A DNA stretch of 43,689 nt, taken from NCBI GenBank assembly GCA_002731695.1, contig PCCK01000057.1:1-43689 (forward strand), read 5' to 3'. Numbering within the stretch: position 1 is the first letter of the stretch; each line of letters begins with the position of its first letter. Source of the stretch: Porticoccaceae bacterium (GTDB lineage Bacteria > Pseudomonadota > Gammaproteobacteria > Pseudomonadales > Porticoccaceae). Shown here in pieces: positions 8,834 through 18,400 of the stretch. The notes beneath the pieces were generated by a model, which worked only from the letters and a program-made list of their open reading frames with translations, ran no database searches and was not told the origin of the DNA. Both the position numbers and the translations under genes were made by a program.

Positions 8834-9526
8834 ATGTCTTCAGTAAAGATACGGCGCGATATTGGTTTTTATGTGTACTTTCGTCGAGAGCTTGTTTTGG
8901 CAAGGTCTGCAATTGGGGCCACTACCGCACCGATATTGTTTATGTTCATGGGAACCTCGCTAATCCCACTTGCGTTATCTAGCGACACTGCCTCGCAAAG
9001 TAGTATTGCACCGGGGTTCGTATGGATCATGGTCTTGCTCGCGTCTTTAATGTCAATAGAGAGAATTTTTACGTTTGATTATGACGATGGATCCTTAGAA
9101 CAACTGCTAATATCGCCGCAGCTTTTGGTTCAACCCATATTTGGGAAGGTTGCGGCACATTGGGTATTAACTGGATTACCTATGTCGCTTTCCTCGCCCA
9201 TGATGGCCTTTGTTCTGTCGCTTCCGGCTGAAGGATACTTACCTATGATGTTAAGCATAATAATCGGCAGTGCGTATCTGAGTTTAGTGGGTTCGGTGTG
9301 TGCATCGCTGACAGTATCGCTGGGGAGAGGGGGTTTTTTGTTACCGATTACTTTAATTCCACTTTACATGCCAATGATAATTTTTGGATCGGCAACAATT
9401 GACTTCGCAGTAAATAGTATGGATTGGTCATTTCCTTTAGCAGTTATGGGGACTCTTTTATGCCTAGCGATAGCGATTTGCCCAATTGCGGTTGCTGCCA
9501 TACTTCGCTCCACAATTTTATTTTGA
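8834..9526 (+). CDS. ccmB: Haem exporter permease CcmB
   Basis: CcmB is the membrane partner of CcmA. The 230-residue protein has about six hydrophobic segments and the typical N-terminal FRRELVLARS stretch, a family feature just before the first membrane span. It also has FDYDDGSLEQLLISPQ in the first cytoplasmic region, which is well conserved among CcmB proteins. It starts one base after the ccmA stop and is followed by ccmC after 10 bases, so the three are one transcription and translation unit. Confidence 0.95.
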   Translation: MSSVKIRRDIGFYVYFRRELVLARSAIGATTAPILFMFMGTSLIPLALSSDTASQSSIAPGFVWIMVLLASLMSIERIFTFDYDDGSLEQLLISPQLLVQPIFGKVAAHWVLTGLPMSLSSPMMAFVLSLPAEGYLPMMLSIIIGSAYLSLVGSVCASLTVSLGRGGFLLPITLIPLYMPMIIFGSATIDFAVNSMDWSFPLAVMGTLLCLAIAICPIAVAAILRSTILF

Positions 9527-9536
9527 AGGTATTTTT

Positions 9537-10307
9537 TTGATTCGATCTTTTTTTAGTTTGATATGGTTGTACAGGCTCAGTTCACCAAAATTTTTTTATC
9601 GCATCAGTGGTAGGGTCATTCCGTGGCTTTTTTTGGCTTCAATTACACTTCTAGCTGTTGGATTATTTTGGGGACTTTTGATTGCGCCCCCTGATGCTCG
9701 TCAAGGACATAGCTTTCGAATTATTTATATTCATGTGCCAGCTTCCTTCCTTGCACTAGCAGGATATTATTTCATGGCAGCCGCCGGTGCTGTCGGATTA
9801 GTATGGCGAACTAAAATGTCGTTTTGGTTTATGAAATCGGCTGCATCAATCGGTGCAGCCATGACTTTTATAGCATTATTTTCTGGAGCGATTTGGGGAA
9901 GGCCGTCGTGGGGCACTTATTGGGTTTGGGATGCTCGCGTGACATCAATGTTAATTTTACTATTTCTTTACCTCGGTGTGATGGCAATGATCAGGGCTTT
10001 CGATAATTCAGAGCTTGGCCAGAAGAATGGTGCAATTCTAGCTTTAATAGGCACGGTTAATGTGCCGATCATATATAAATCTGTTGATTGGTGGCACACA
10101 TTGCATCAACCCGCCACCCTGAAAGTTATGGCGGAATCTTCAATCCATATAGACATGTTGCAACCGCTTGTAGTTATGATTGCCGGCTTTTACTTGTTTT
10201 ATGCGCTAACGATTTGCCTTTTTTTGAGGGCTGAAATCTTGTACCACGAACAGGGTACCAGTTGGGTCAAAGAACTTTGCGCTCGAAGACCAAAAGGTCG
10301 GGGGTGA
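9537..10307 (+). CDS. ccmC: Haem chaperone-loading protein CcmC
   Basis: CcmC binds haem in the periplasmic leaflet and passes it to CcmE. The 256-residue membrane protein has the tryptophan-rich WGRPSWGTYWVWDARVTS motif and two periplasmic histidine regions (RIIYIHVPAS; VDWWHTLHQPAT), with six hydrophobic spans. The frame stays open into ccmB, but no ATG fits. The TTG at 9537 has an AAGG ribosome site 8 bases upstream, just after the ccmB stop, and gives the expected length. The start codon is the end of a run of seven T (9532-9538). Confidence 0.94.
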   Translation: MIRSFFSLIWLYRLSSPKFFYRISGRVIPWLFLASITLLAVGLFWGLLIAPPDARQGHSFRIIYIHVPASFLALAGYYFMAAAGAVGLVWRTKMSFWFMKSAASIGAAMTFIALFSGAIWGRPSWGTYWVWDARVTSMLILLFLYLGVMAMIRAFDNSELGQKNGAILALIGTVNVPIIYKSVDWWHTLHQPATLKVMAESSIHIDMLQPLVVMIAGFYLFYALTICLFLRAEILYHEQGTSWVKELCARRPKGRG

Positions 10308-10311
10308 TTTG

Positions 10312-10518
10312 ATGGCAATTCAGTTTTCTTCGTGGCTTGAAATTATTGACATGGGCGGACACGGGATCTTCGTTTGGACTACTGTATCGGTTTCGCTTCT
10401 GATCTTTGTGATTTTGGTATTGCTACCTATTTCTGCGCATAGTCGAACTCTAAGGAAAGTAGAGCTTAATAGGGAATTTGAGGCAAGATCATTGCAGAAT
10501 GCGGACGCTGAAAAATGA
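10312..10518 (+). CDS. ccmD: Haem exporter small protein CcmD
   Basis: CcmD is a small single-span protein needed to release holo-CcmE from CcmC. The 68 residues contain the family's GGHGIFVW motif just before one hydrophobic segment (about residues 21-40) and a basic, charged C-terminal tail. The ATG at 10312 was chosen over a TTG one codon upstream, because the GGGGG stretch before it is well placed. It starts 4 bases after ccmC and its stop overlaps the ccmE start as ATGA. Confidence 0.9.
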   Translation: MAIQFSSWLEIIDMGGHGIFVWTTVSVSLLIFVILVLLPISAHSRTLRKVELNREFEARSLQNADAEK

Positions 10519-10934
10519 TGCATCCACTTCGCAAACAGCGCATGCAGTGGATTTGCCTTATGCTAATTGCTGCTTCGGTAGCCACTGCTCTCATCGGATA
10601 TATGCTCCGACAAAACGCCAATTTCTTTTATACACCATCTCAAATTGCGAACGGGGAAGCTCCAATTGGTGTCTCTCTACGCGCTGGTGGTGAAGTGGTC
10701 ACAGGAAGTTTGAAACGTGCTAAAGAATCCTTGCTGATTGAATTCCGTGTCTCCGACGGCTCGAACAGTGTAAAAGTGACTTATGAAGGTATTCTTCCTG
10801 ATTTATTCAACGAGGGCCAGAGTACAGTCGTTACTGGAAAAATTGATAAGCAAAATACACTACATGCCGTCCAAGTTTTAGCCAAACACGATGAAAATTA
10901 CACTCCTCCAGAAATCGCTGAGATGTATGAATAG
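10515..10934 (+). CDS. ccmE: Periplasmic haem chaperone CcmE
   Basis: CcmE binds haem covalently in the periplasm and delivers it to the CcmFH ligase. The 139-residue protein has one N-terminal anchor (about residues 11-31) followed by a beta-barrel OB-fold domain. The covalent haem ligand is H125 in KHDENYTPPE, and Y129 matches the axial tyrosine in HxxxY-type CcmE proteins. It overlaps ccmD by four bases (ATGA) and ends 23 bases before the ccmF start. Confidence 0.96.
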   Translation: MMHPLRKQRMQWICLMLIAASVATALIGYMLRQNANFFYTPSQIANGEAPIGVSLRAGGEVVTGSLKRAKESLLIEFRVSDGSNSVKVTYEGILPDLFNEGQSTVVTGKIDKQNTLHAVQVLAKHDENYTPPEIAEMYE

Positions 10935-10941
10935 AGGGAAT

Positions 10942-10974
10942 ATGCAGAAAGCAAATCATGAATGTTTTTCTTAG
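10942..10974 (+). CDS. Possible 10-codon leader reading frame overlapping the ccmF start
   Basis: An ATG at 10942, with AGAGGGAA just upstream as a strong ribosome site, opens a frame of ten codons (MQKANHECFS) that ends with TAG at 10972-10974, inside ccmF. The ccmF ATG at 10958 lies within it in another frame and has only a weak site of its own (AGAAAG). The arrangement could couple or regulate ccmF translation. It may equally be chance, with ribosomes binding upstream and starting at 10958. Confidence 0.25.
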   Translation: MQKANHECFS

Positions 10975-12955
10975 CCCTGAGCTGGGCCACATAGCTCTTA
11001 TCATCGGGTCATGTCTTGCAGTAATTCAAGCGATCCTCCCCTTTGCAGGATCATACACCGGCACATTCCAATGGATGCAAATGGGGCGTTCACTCGCTTT
11101 CGGAAATCTATTTTTTATTTTTTTTGCGTTTTTGTGTTTATCGAATGCATTTTTGAGCGATGACTTTACGGTTCGATACGTAGCTCAGAATTCTAATACT
11201 CTCCTGCCCACGTACTTTAAATTCAGTGCTGTATGGTCTGCACATGAGGGTTCATTGTTGCTTTGGGTACTCATATTATCCATGTGGACCGCCGCCGTGG
11301 CTCTTTTAGGTAGTGAGCTTCCGTTACAATTTTTATCACGAACTCTAGCGATTTTGGGTTTAATATCGGTAGGATTTGGTTTTTTTCTGTTATTCACATC
11401 AAATCCGTTTGAACGGACATTTCCGTTGCCGCCAGTTGATGGTCAAGATTTGAATCCTCTTTTGCAAGATATTGCATTAATCCTTCATCCTCCACTTTTA
11501 TACTTTGGATATGTTGGGCTAGCGGTTCCATTCGCTTTTGCTATTTCAGCGCTGTTAGAATCAAGGTTTGATAGTGCTTGGGCTAATTGGAGTCGTCCTT
11601 GGACAATAGCTTCGTGGTGTTTTTTAACTGTAGGGATTTTTTTGGGAAGCTGGTGGGCTTATTATGAGCTAGGCTGGGGGGGATGGTGGTTCTGGGACCC
11701 AGTAGAAAATGCCAGTTTGATGCCTTGGCTGGTCTCCACCGCTTTGATACATAGCCTAATTGCGGCTGAACAGAGAGGTGTATTTCGGAGTTGGACAGTA
11801 TTATTAGCAATTTTTGCCTTTTCACTGAGCTTATTAGGAACATTTTTAGTGCGCTCAGGAGTCTTGACATCAGTTCATGCTTTTGCCAGCGATCCTGAGA
11901 GAGGCATGTACATATTGCTTTTTCTATCAATAATAGTTGGTAGTTCTCTTACCTTGTTTGCTATTCGCGGTCCAGTTTTGATGGCTACATCATCTTACTC
12001 GGGCGCATCACGAGAGACATTCCTTCTGATCAATAATCTCATCCTCACAGTGGCAGTTGCAGTTGTTCTGTTGGGAACAATGTATCCATTGATATCCGAT
12101 GCTTTTGGACTCGGCAAAATATCTGTGGGTCCTCCATACTTCAATTTCTTTTTTGTGCCACTAACATTTATTTTGTTGATATTTCTCCCCCTAGCTATGC
12201 GTTCATCCTGGGGCAATGTATCGGTTAAGATCTTGTCAAGCTGGTTGATAAAACCGCTTTTACTAAGTTTGCTCGTTGGTCTTACCGGGTCCAGTATGCT
12301 TGCCTATTGGGTTGGTGACGAGCAAAACTCACTAACGGCGTTGGTTACATTAACTTGTGTATCCTGGGTATTTACGATGATTTTTGTAGATTTTAGAGAC
12401 AAACTTAAGTCAGCAACCTTTACCACGTTACCTCTTCGCTACTACGGCATGGTTCTAGCTCATTTGGGAGTTGCGGTAACTGTACTTGGAGCTGGTTTGT
12501 ACGCTGCATCTGGAATTCAGAGGGATGTCAAGATGGGCATAGGCGATTATGCTTATCTTGGAGGTTATAAATTTTATTTTTCTGATATAAAGCGTGATCG
12601 GATGCCCAACTATTCATTTACTAGAGCAGAGATTATTGTTTCGAGAGCAGATCGAGAAATAGTGACTCTTAGGCCAGAAAAACGCCATTATTTTTCTAAT
12701 CCACAGACTATGACGGAGGCTGCAATCGATGCAGTGCTGCTGAGGGATTTGTATATTTCGCTGGGGGAACCTTTGGATAATGATCACTGGGCGATCAGAC
12801 TTCATGTGAAGCCCTTTGTAAGATGTATATGGTTGGGGGGCGCAATGATATCGCTAGGCGGCCTTCTTGCCGTTTTGGATAATCGCTATCGAAGACGGAA
12901 AATGAGTAGTCCGCGAGGTCTCAAAAACCTCCCAGACCAAGCTGCCCTCGAATAG
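10958..12955 (+). CDS. ccmF: Cytochrome c haem lyase subunit CcmF
   Basis: CcmF is the large membrane part of the CcmFGH/I complex that attaches haem from CcmE to apocytochromes c. The 665-residue protein has many hydrophobic spans and the haem-handling WWD region GWGGWWFWDPVENASLMPWL at about 243-262. It also carries conserved periplasmic histidines in ILHPPLLYFGYVG and AHEGSLLLW and a further His in LTSVHAFASDP. The length is normal for the family. The start is ATG 10958, and a short overlapping frame lies just upstream. It is followed after 13 bases by ccmG. Confidence 0.97.
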   Translation: MNVFLSPELGHIALIIGSCLAVIQAILPFAGSYTGTFQWMQMGRSLAFGNLFFIFFAFLCLSNAFLSDDFTVRYVAQNSNTLLPTYFKFSAVWSAHEGSLLLWVLILSMWTAAVALLGSELPLQFLSRTLAILGLISVGFGFFLLFTSNPFERTFPLPPVDGQDLNPLLQDIALILHPPLLYFGYVGLAVPFAFAISALLESRFDSAWANWSRPWTIASWCFLTVGIFLGSWWAYYELGWGGWWFWDPVENASLMPWLVSTALIHSLIAAEQRGVFRSWTVLLAIFAFSLSLLGTFLVRSGVLTSVHAFASDPERGMYILLFLSIIVGSSLTLFAIRGPVLMATSSYSGASRETFLLINNLILTVAVAVVLLGTMYPLISDAFGLGKISVGPPYFNFFFVPLTFILLIFLPLAMRSSWGNVSVKILSSWLIKPLLLSLLVGLTGSSMLAYWVGDEQNSLTALVTLTCVSWVFTMIFVDFRDKLKSATFTTLPLRYYGMVLAHLGVAVTVLGAGLYAASGIQRDVKMGIGDYAYLGGYKFYFSDIKRDRMPNYSFTRAEIIVSRADREIVTLRPEKRHYFSNPQTMTEAAIDAVLLRDLYISLGEPLDNDHWAIRLHVKPFVRCIWLGGAMISLGGLLAVLDNRYRRRKMSSPRGLKNLPDQAALE

Positions 12956-12968
12956 AGATGTGACGTAA

Positions 12969-13493
12969 GTGAGAATCATTCTTTTCGTACCTCTTTCGGT
13001 TTTTTTAGTTATCACTATATTGTTGTGGTCCTCACTTGAACGAGAGCCCGGTAACCTGCCCTCTGCTCTAATAGGAAGGCCATTCCCTGAATTTTCTTTG
13101 ACAACGTTACGCGCACAAGACCAATACTTATCTGAGAGGGATTTGAGTGGAGCCAAGGCTTTAGTTAACGTTTGGGGTACTTGGTGTTATGCGTGCAAAT
13201 TGGAGCATCCTTATTTGCAAAAGTTATCCTCAGAAGGGGTCAAAATTATTGGTCTAAACTATAAAGATAACCGTGAGGCTGCTATTGAGTGGCTTGAAAA
13301 GTTGGGAGACCCCTATTCGGTAACAATTTTTGATAAAGAGGGCTCATTGGGACTAGATATTGGCGTTTATGGCGCCCCAGAAACATATTTAATTGATGCG
13401 CAAGGAATTATCTTGCATCGGCGGGTTGGGATACTAGACCAAAAAGTGTGGGAAAAAGAGTTTTCTCAATATTTTGCAGACTCTGAGGGGTAA
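12969..13493 (+). CDS. ccmG: Periplasmic thiol-disulfide oxidoreductase CcmG/DsbE
   Basis: CcmG is a membrane-anchored thioredoxin-like protein that keeps the cysteines of apocytochromes c or CcmH reduced. The 174 residues have one N-terminal anchor (about 3-20), then a thioredoxin fold with the WCYAC active site (C73, C76) and a cis-proline segment, GVYGAPETYLID. The start is a GTG at 12969; no ATG suits the conserved length. It ends 4 bases before the ccmH ATG. Confidence 0.95.
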   Translation: MRIILFVPLSVFLVITILLWSSLEREPGNLPSALIGRPFPEFSLTTLRAQDQYLSERDLSGAKALVNVWGTWCYACKLEHPYLQKLSSEGVKIIGLNYKDNREAAIEWLEKLGDPYSVTIFDKEGSLGLDIGVYGAPETYLIDAQGIILHRRVGILDQKVWEKEFSQYFADSEG

Positions 13494-13497
13494 AGTG

Positions 13498-14016
13498 ATG
13501 CTTAATAAAAAAGCGCGTGTCTTTTTTTATCTTTTGGCAAGCTACTATGCTGTTTTGGGTTGCTCTGTTTTTAGTGTTGAAATCGTTTATGCGAAAACGA
13601 GCATGACTGACTTTACGGATGTGGCGCTTGAAAGGAGATATGTTACTTTGATTCAAGAACTTAGATGCCCAAAATGTCAAAACCAAAGCTTACAAGACTC
13701 TAACTCGACAGTGTCACTGGACCTAAAACATCAAATCCAGCGACTCTTGGAGAAGGGTAAAAGTGATGAAGAGATCAAATCTTATCTTACCGAGCGATAT
13801 ACAGAATATATTCTCTACCGACCTGTGTTAGGGTATCACACCCTTCTGCTTTGGGTTGGACCTTTATTTTTTGTGTTGATTGCGATAAGCGTACTTTTGT
13901 TTGTTCAACGGTTAAATGGTAGTTTTCAAATGAATAACAAAAATTTATCGCCAGCTCAGCCTCGGCCGGATCAAGTACGATTGCGTGAAGCCTCAGAAAA
14001 CTTTAAAAAAGAATAA
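13498..14016 (+). CDS. ccmH: Cytochrome c maturation protein CcmH (short form)
   Basis: CcmH is the periplasmic dithiol protein that, with CcmG, prepares the CXXCH motif of apocytochromes c. It has an N-terminal signal or anchor, the LRCPKCQNQSLQDSNS motif (C57, C60) and one C-terminal membrane span (LLLWVGPLFFVLIAISVLLF). At 172 residues it is the short form, separate from CcmI as in Pseudomonas, not the fused CcmH of E. coli. The ATG at 13498 lies 7 bases after a GAGGGG ribosome site; a GTG one codon earlier and a TTG at 13474 are possible but worse placed. Confidence 0.95.
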   Translation: MLNKKARVFFYLLASYYAVLGCSVFSVEIVYAKTSMTDFTDVALERRYVTLIQELRCPKCQNQSLQDSNSTVSLDLKHQIQRLLEKGKSDEEIKSYLTERYTEYILYRPVLGYHTLLLWVGPLFFVLIAISVLLFVQRLNGSFQMNNKNLSPAQPRPDQVRLREASENFKKE

Positions 14017-14034
14017 TCATAGGTCGGCTTAGAG

Positions 14035-15291
14035 TTGTTATATTTACTGTTGTTGTCAATCCTATTTGTCATTTTTCCGTGGCTGTTCAGATATCATGAA
14101 CCTGAACACTACAATAATATCGATAGGAAAAAAACTAATAAGAGGTTGTATGAGAGTCAGTGTCGCTATTTTCTAAACCAATTTCAGATGGGCGCAATAT
14201 CTGAGAACCAGTACACCAGTCTCATATTGGATACGCGTCAGATATTTTCTGATGAGGCTAAGGATAGTGTTGTGGAAACTACCCATAATAAAGGTCTTTG
14301 GTTAACCCCATTTGTAATTTCAGCATTATTTATTTCGGTATTTTTAATGTACTCGCATCTTGGTAGTGAGAGAGATCAGATAATATTTAATATCCTTTCT
14401 CGTGGTTCTTCAGGAGATGAGCCTAAAATTGTTGATGGTGAGGATACCGAAGCTCTTGTATCCCTCATAGAGGAACGAGTAAAGGAGAGGCCGAAGAACA
14501 TACATTACTGGATGTTGTTAGCTAAATTTGCTCAACATAACTTAGAATATCGAGACTCCCTGGACTATTATGCTTCCGCATTAGTTTTGGATCCGAACAA
14601 TAGTTATATTCTAGCGAATTATGCTGAGGCAATATTCCTTGCTGATGGTAGCCGCTTGACTGATCGAGTAATCGAGGCAATCCAAGTAGCGTTTATCTCT
14701 GATCCAAAGTCCTCAAAAGTTTTAGGACTCAAGGGCATCGAGGCCTATGTTGAGAAAAGATTTTTGGATGCAATAAGGTTTTGGCAGTCAGCCAAAAGAG
14801 GTTTAAATGAAGAAAGTAACGACGTAATTGCGATTCAAAAAGGTATTGACAGAGCTATAAGAGCCTTGACTGTCCCAGTCGAGGGTCACGCGACTGAAGG
14901 TTCGCACGATGGTGTGCCTTTGGATATTAATGAGCACCACGCTAATGGAACAACCGTAATAGATTTAAGCTTAGGAAATGTCCCTGCGCATTCTTCTAGC
15001 GATGAGGTATTTTTGTTAGTATTTGAAGCAGGTTCTTCTGATGTTCCGTTGATGGCTAAAAGCGTGCAATTAATGTCATTGCCCGCTTATGTTGTATTTT
15101 CAAATATAGATTTATTGGACCCATTGCGAGTGGCGTCAGACCTTAGACATGTAGAGGTAGTTGCCCGAATTTATGGCGAGGGGAGCGGGTCTTCGATAAA
15201 GAAAAATATAGAGATTAGGTCACGGCCGATAGATTTCTTCAGTGAACCGCTACCAATCGCTATCGCGCTCAATAAGAATAGTAGTGATTAA
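14035..15291 (+). CDS. ccmI: Cytochrome c maturation protein CcmI
   Basis: CcmI brings apocytochromes c to the CcmFH ligase by binding their C termini. The 418-residue protein has two membrane spans in the N-terminal third (about residues 1-17 and 88-105) and a cytoplasmic loop with the family's QFQMGAISENQYTSL region. A TPR domain follows (about 140-260: YWMLLAKFAQHNLEYRDSLD, DPNNSYILANYAEAIFL). The C-terminal beta-rich domain resembles that of Pseudomonas CcmI (VFLLVFEAGSSDVPLMAKSV). The start is a TTG at 14035. It is the last ccm gene; smc follows after 131 bases. Confidence 0.9.
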   Translation: MLYLLLLSILFVIFPWLFRYHEPEHYNNIDRKKTNKRLYESQCRYFLNQFQMGAISENQYTSLILDTRQIFSDEAKDSVVETTHNKGLWLTPFVISALFISVFLMYSHLGSERDQIIFNILSRGSSGDEPKIVDGEDTEALVSLIEERVKERPKNIHYWMLLAKFAQHNLEYRDSLDYYASALVLDPNNSYILANYAEAIFLADGSRLTDRVIEAIQVAFISDPKSSKVLGLKGIEAYVEKRFLDAIRFWQSAKRGLNEESNDVIAIQKGIDRAIRALTVPVEGHATEGSHDGVPLDINEHHANGTTVIDLSLGNVPAHSSSDEVFLLVFEAGSSDVPLMAKSVQLMSLPAYVVFSNIDLLDPLRVASDLRHVEVVARIYGEGSGSSIKKNIEIRSRPIDFFSEPLPIAIALNKNSSD

Positions 15292-15422
15292 GATCAGCTA
15301 GTCGAAAGTGCCTATCCCCCTTATGGTGGATTGGTTGTTTTATGATAACAGATCATGATATCGATTTTTGGAAGGCCTTCAGAGTAAGGCTTAGAAGAAC
15401 TAAAGGAAAAAAAAGAGCACTT

Positions 15423-18400
15423 ATGCGACTAAAACTAATCAAGCTTTCAGGATTTAAATCCTTCGTGGATCCAACAAAGGTTTCCTTGCCAAGTGAAATC
15501 TGCGCCGTGGTCGGCCCAAATGGGTGTGGTAAATCGAATGTGATCGATGCCGTAAGGTGGGTTCTAGGAGAATCGTCAGCACGAAATTTGCGTGGCGATT
15601 CCATGGCGGATGTCATCTTTAATGGTTCAGGTACTAGGAAGCCGGTGGGTCAAGCATCAGTGGAACTTATGTTTGACAATTCTAAGGGGCGCTTGAAGGG
15701 AGAACTTTCTGCTTATAATGAAATTGTCGTGCGTCGCACTTTGAATCGTGATGGACAATCGCAATATTTTCTAAACTCCAAGCTTTGTCGGCGAAAAGAC
15801 ATAACTGATTTATTTTTGGGGACTGGTTTGGGGCCAAGGAGCTATGCGATTATAGAACAGGGGACCATATCTCGGTTAATTGATGCAAAACCCCATGAAT
15901 TACGTTTCTTTCTTGAAGAAGCAGCTGGCATTTCTAAATATAAAGACCGACGGAGAGATACCGAAAATAGAATTGCACGGACGCGTGACAACTTAGAGCG
16001 CCTCTCCGATCTGAGGGAAGAACTGCATCGGCAGCTAATGAGATTAGAACGACAATCGAAGTCGGCGCAACAATATACTGAGTTGAAAGAAAAAGAACGA
16101 TGTAAGCAGATCCAGCTAAAAGTACTCCGATGGCTTGATCTCGACAAAGAAATACGAATAAATTTTACTGAAACCCAAAAATTGGAAGTAGAGAAATCTC
16201 GACTTGTAGCTGACCAGAATGAGTTGGAGTCGAGAATTGAGAGGTTTCAACTTGAACTTCTGGAGTATTCTGACGAAGTTGAAAAAAAACAAACTCGTTT
16301 TTTTCAAACTAGCGGAGACGTTACTCGAATAGAGCAAGCGATTCAACACCAGTTGCAACGAGAAAAAGAGTTGAAACGTGAGTTACATTTGATAACGATG
16401 AGTATCGACGAATCGCAACAGCAGCTTATTGAGGACAAACAGCGCTACGAAGAATTGGATTCGGAATATGCCGGGTGTCTGCCAGATCTTAAAGAAGCTG
16501 AAGAGGAGGAAAAATCGATTTCTTTGCGGATTGAGTCGGTGGAGGCTGCTATAAAAGAATGGCAGGAGAGTGCCGATGTCTATCATCGACGTCGCGCTGA
16601 GCCCTTAAAACAATCTGAGGTCCAGCAAACGCGTATTGATGATTTGGAGAAAAGAATCGTCGACCTCTCTCAACGATATAGCCAGTTGCGTGAGGAGGTT
16701 GGTAGTTTTCAGCTGTATTCTCAGCAAAATGAGATACAAGTACTTCAAACGAGGCTCTCTGAGCAGATTACGGCGCAAAGAGATAATGAGGATAAAAGAA
16801 CTCAGCTTGCTAATGATATTACTGAAAAACGTTTTTTGCAGGATCAATTAGAGGAAGAATTGAATGGATTGAGAGAGCGTTATCAGATATTAATTGGACG
16901 TTGCACAGCTCTTGAAGCGTTGCAAAGTTCCCTCGATGGTAGTGAGAAAAAGCAAAAATGGTTACTTCAGTCTGGATGGTATTATTCACATTTTGCTGAT
17001 TCCTTGAGAGTTTCAGAGGGTTGGGAGGAAGCTGTGGAAATTGTATTTGGAGGTCATTTGCAGGGGCTTGTCGTATCCAGCTTTGAGGATAAAACGGACC
17101 AGTTGAAAAAATTTGATTCGGGTGAAATAAGTTTAATTGACTCCAATGTCCGACTTGAGGAACAAACTAATCAGAGAATTAACCTTCCAAGATTGAGCAG
17201 ATTCATTCAATGTGATTATTCTGTATCAGTAGCCGAAAATGTTTTTGCGGCCGAGCACTTTAAGGAAGCGCTATCTTTTCAATCAGATCTCAGGTCATAT
17301 GAATCAATTGTCACGAAAGATGGAATTTGGCTAGGGTCTAACTGGGTTAGAGTCGAAAGAAATGTTAATAAATCTCAAGGATTCTTTAAGAGAAAGAGCG
17401 AATTAAACAAGATTGGTGCACAAGTTAAAGAGCTGAATACACAAATAAAATTGCTATCTGGCAATCGTAAAACTTTAGTGGAAGCAATTGAGATCGCTGA
17501 CTTAAATCAAAAGGAAAACGTTACTAAAATTAAGATACAGCAGGATAAAATCTCGGAGATGCGATCGGCGCTAAGCGCACTTGAGGTTAAATTTGATCAA
17601 TACGTCGCCAGAGGAAAGCGAGCGGCAGAGGAATTGTCTGAGGTGGAGGCTTTGCTAGATGACGACCAAAAGGCGCTGGCAGTTGCGAAAGAGGTATTGG
17701 CAATTGCAACTGATCGGGTGAAGCTGGATGAAAAAGAGGGTTATGAATTTCAGGAGAATAGGGTACGCCTTCAGACTGAATTTAGTGGTTACCGAAAAGA
17801 GTTAGGAGAGAAGCAATTATTGCTTACAGAATTGAGATTGAAGATTAAAGCATTAGAGATTAGACGAAACACGATAGAGGAACTCACTGAGCGTTTGGAG
17901 GCGCAGGTAAAACGATTAAAGACTCGAAAGACGGAAATAGAGAAAGTAAGTGCAAATGATCTCTCAGTACCTCAGATGCAAGAAGAATTGCAGCGCTTAC
18001 TAAAGAATCGAGTTTTAGCAGAACAGGATTATAAAGATGCTAAATTAGCTATGTCGTCGTCAGAGAAAAAGCGCATCGAAGTGGAACAGATGCGCGTAAA
18101 AATTAATACGCAGATAAATTCAATGAGAGAAGATTTAGAGAATGCGCGCCTTTCGGGACGTGAATCAATGACGTTGCAAAGAACTTTGGGAGAACAAATT
18201 TCATCGGATCCAACTGAGCTAACTGAGTTAGTTGAAAGTGTTGATGCTGGTATCGATTCCACATCCTTGATGGCTGAGCTGGATGTTCTCGAAGCAAAAA
18301 TTGGTAGGTTGGGATCCATTAATTTGGCGGCAATTGAAGAATATAAAATCGAATCTGAGAGAAAGGATTATTTAGATCGCCAGAATGATGAGCTTGTTTC

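Noticed and set aside
11686-11692. Seven-G run in ccmF as a phase-variable tract
   Set aside because: It encodes the invariant WGG of the haem-binding motif, so the sequence is explained by protein constraint and the run is short.
11583-11930. A 115-codon open frame on the minus strand
   Set aside because: It is antisense to the CcmF core including the WWD motif and shows no recognisable protein features.
15342-15422. An in-frame ATG 81 bases upstream of the smc start
   Set aside because: It would add 27 unconserved residues before MRLKLIKLSGFKSF, which is the standard Smc N terminus.
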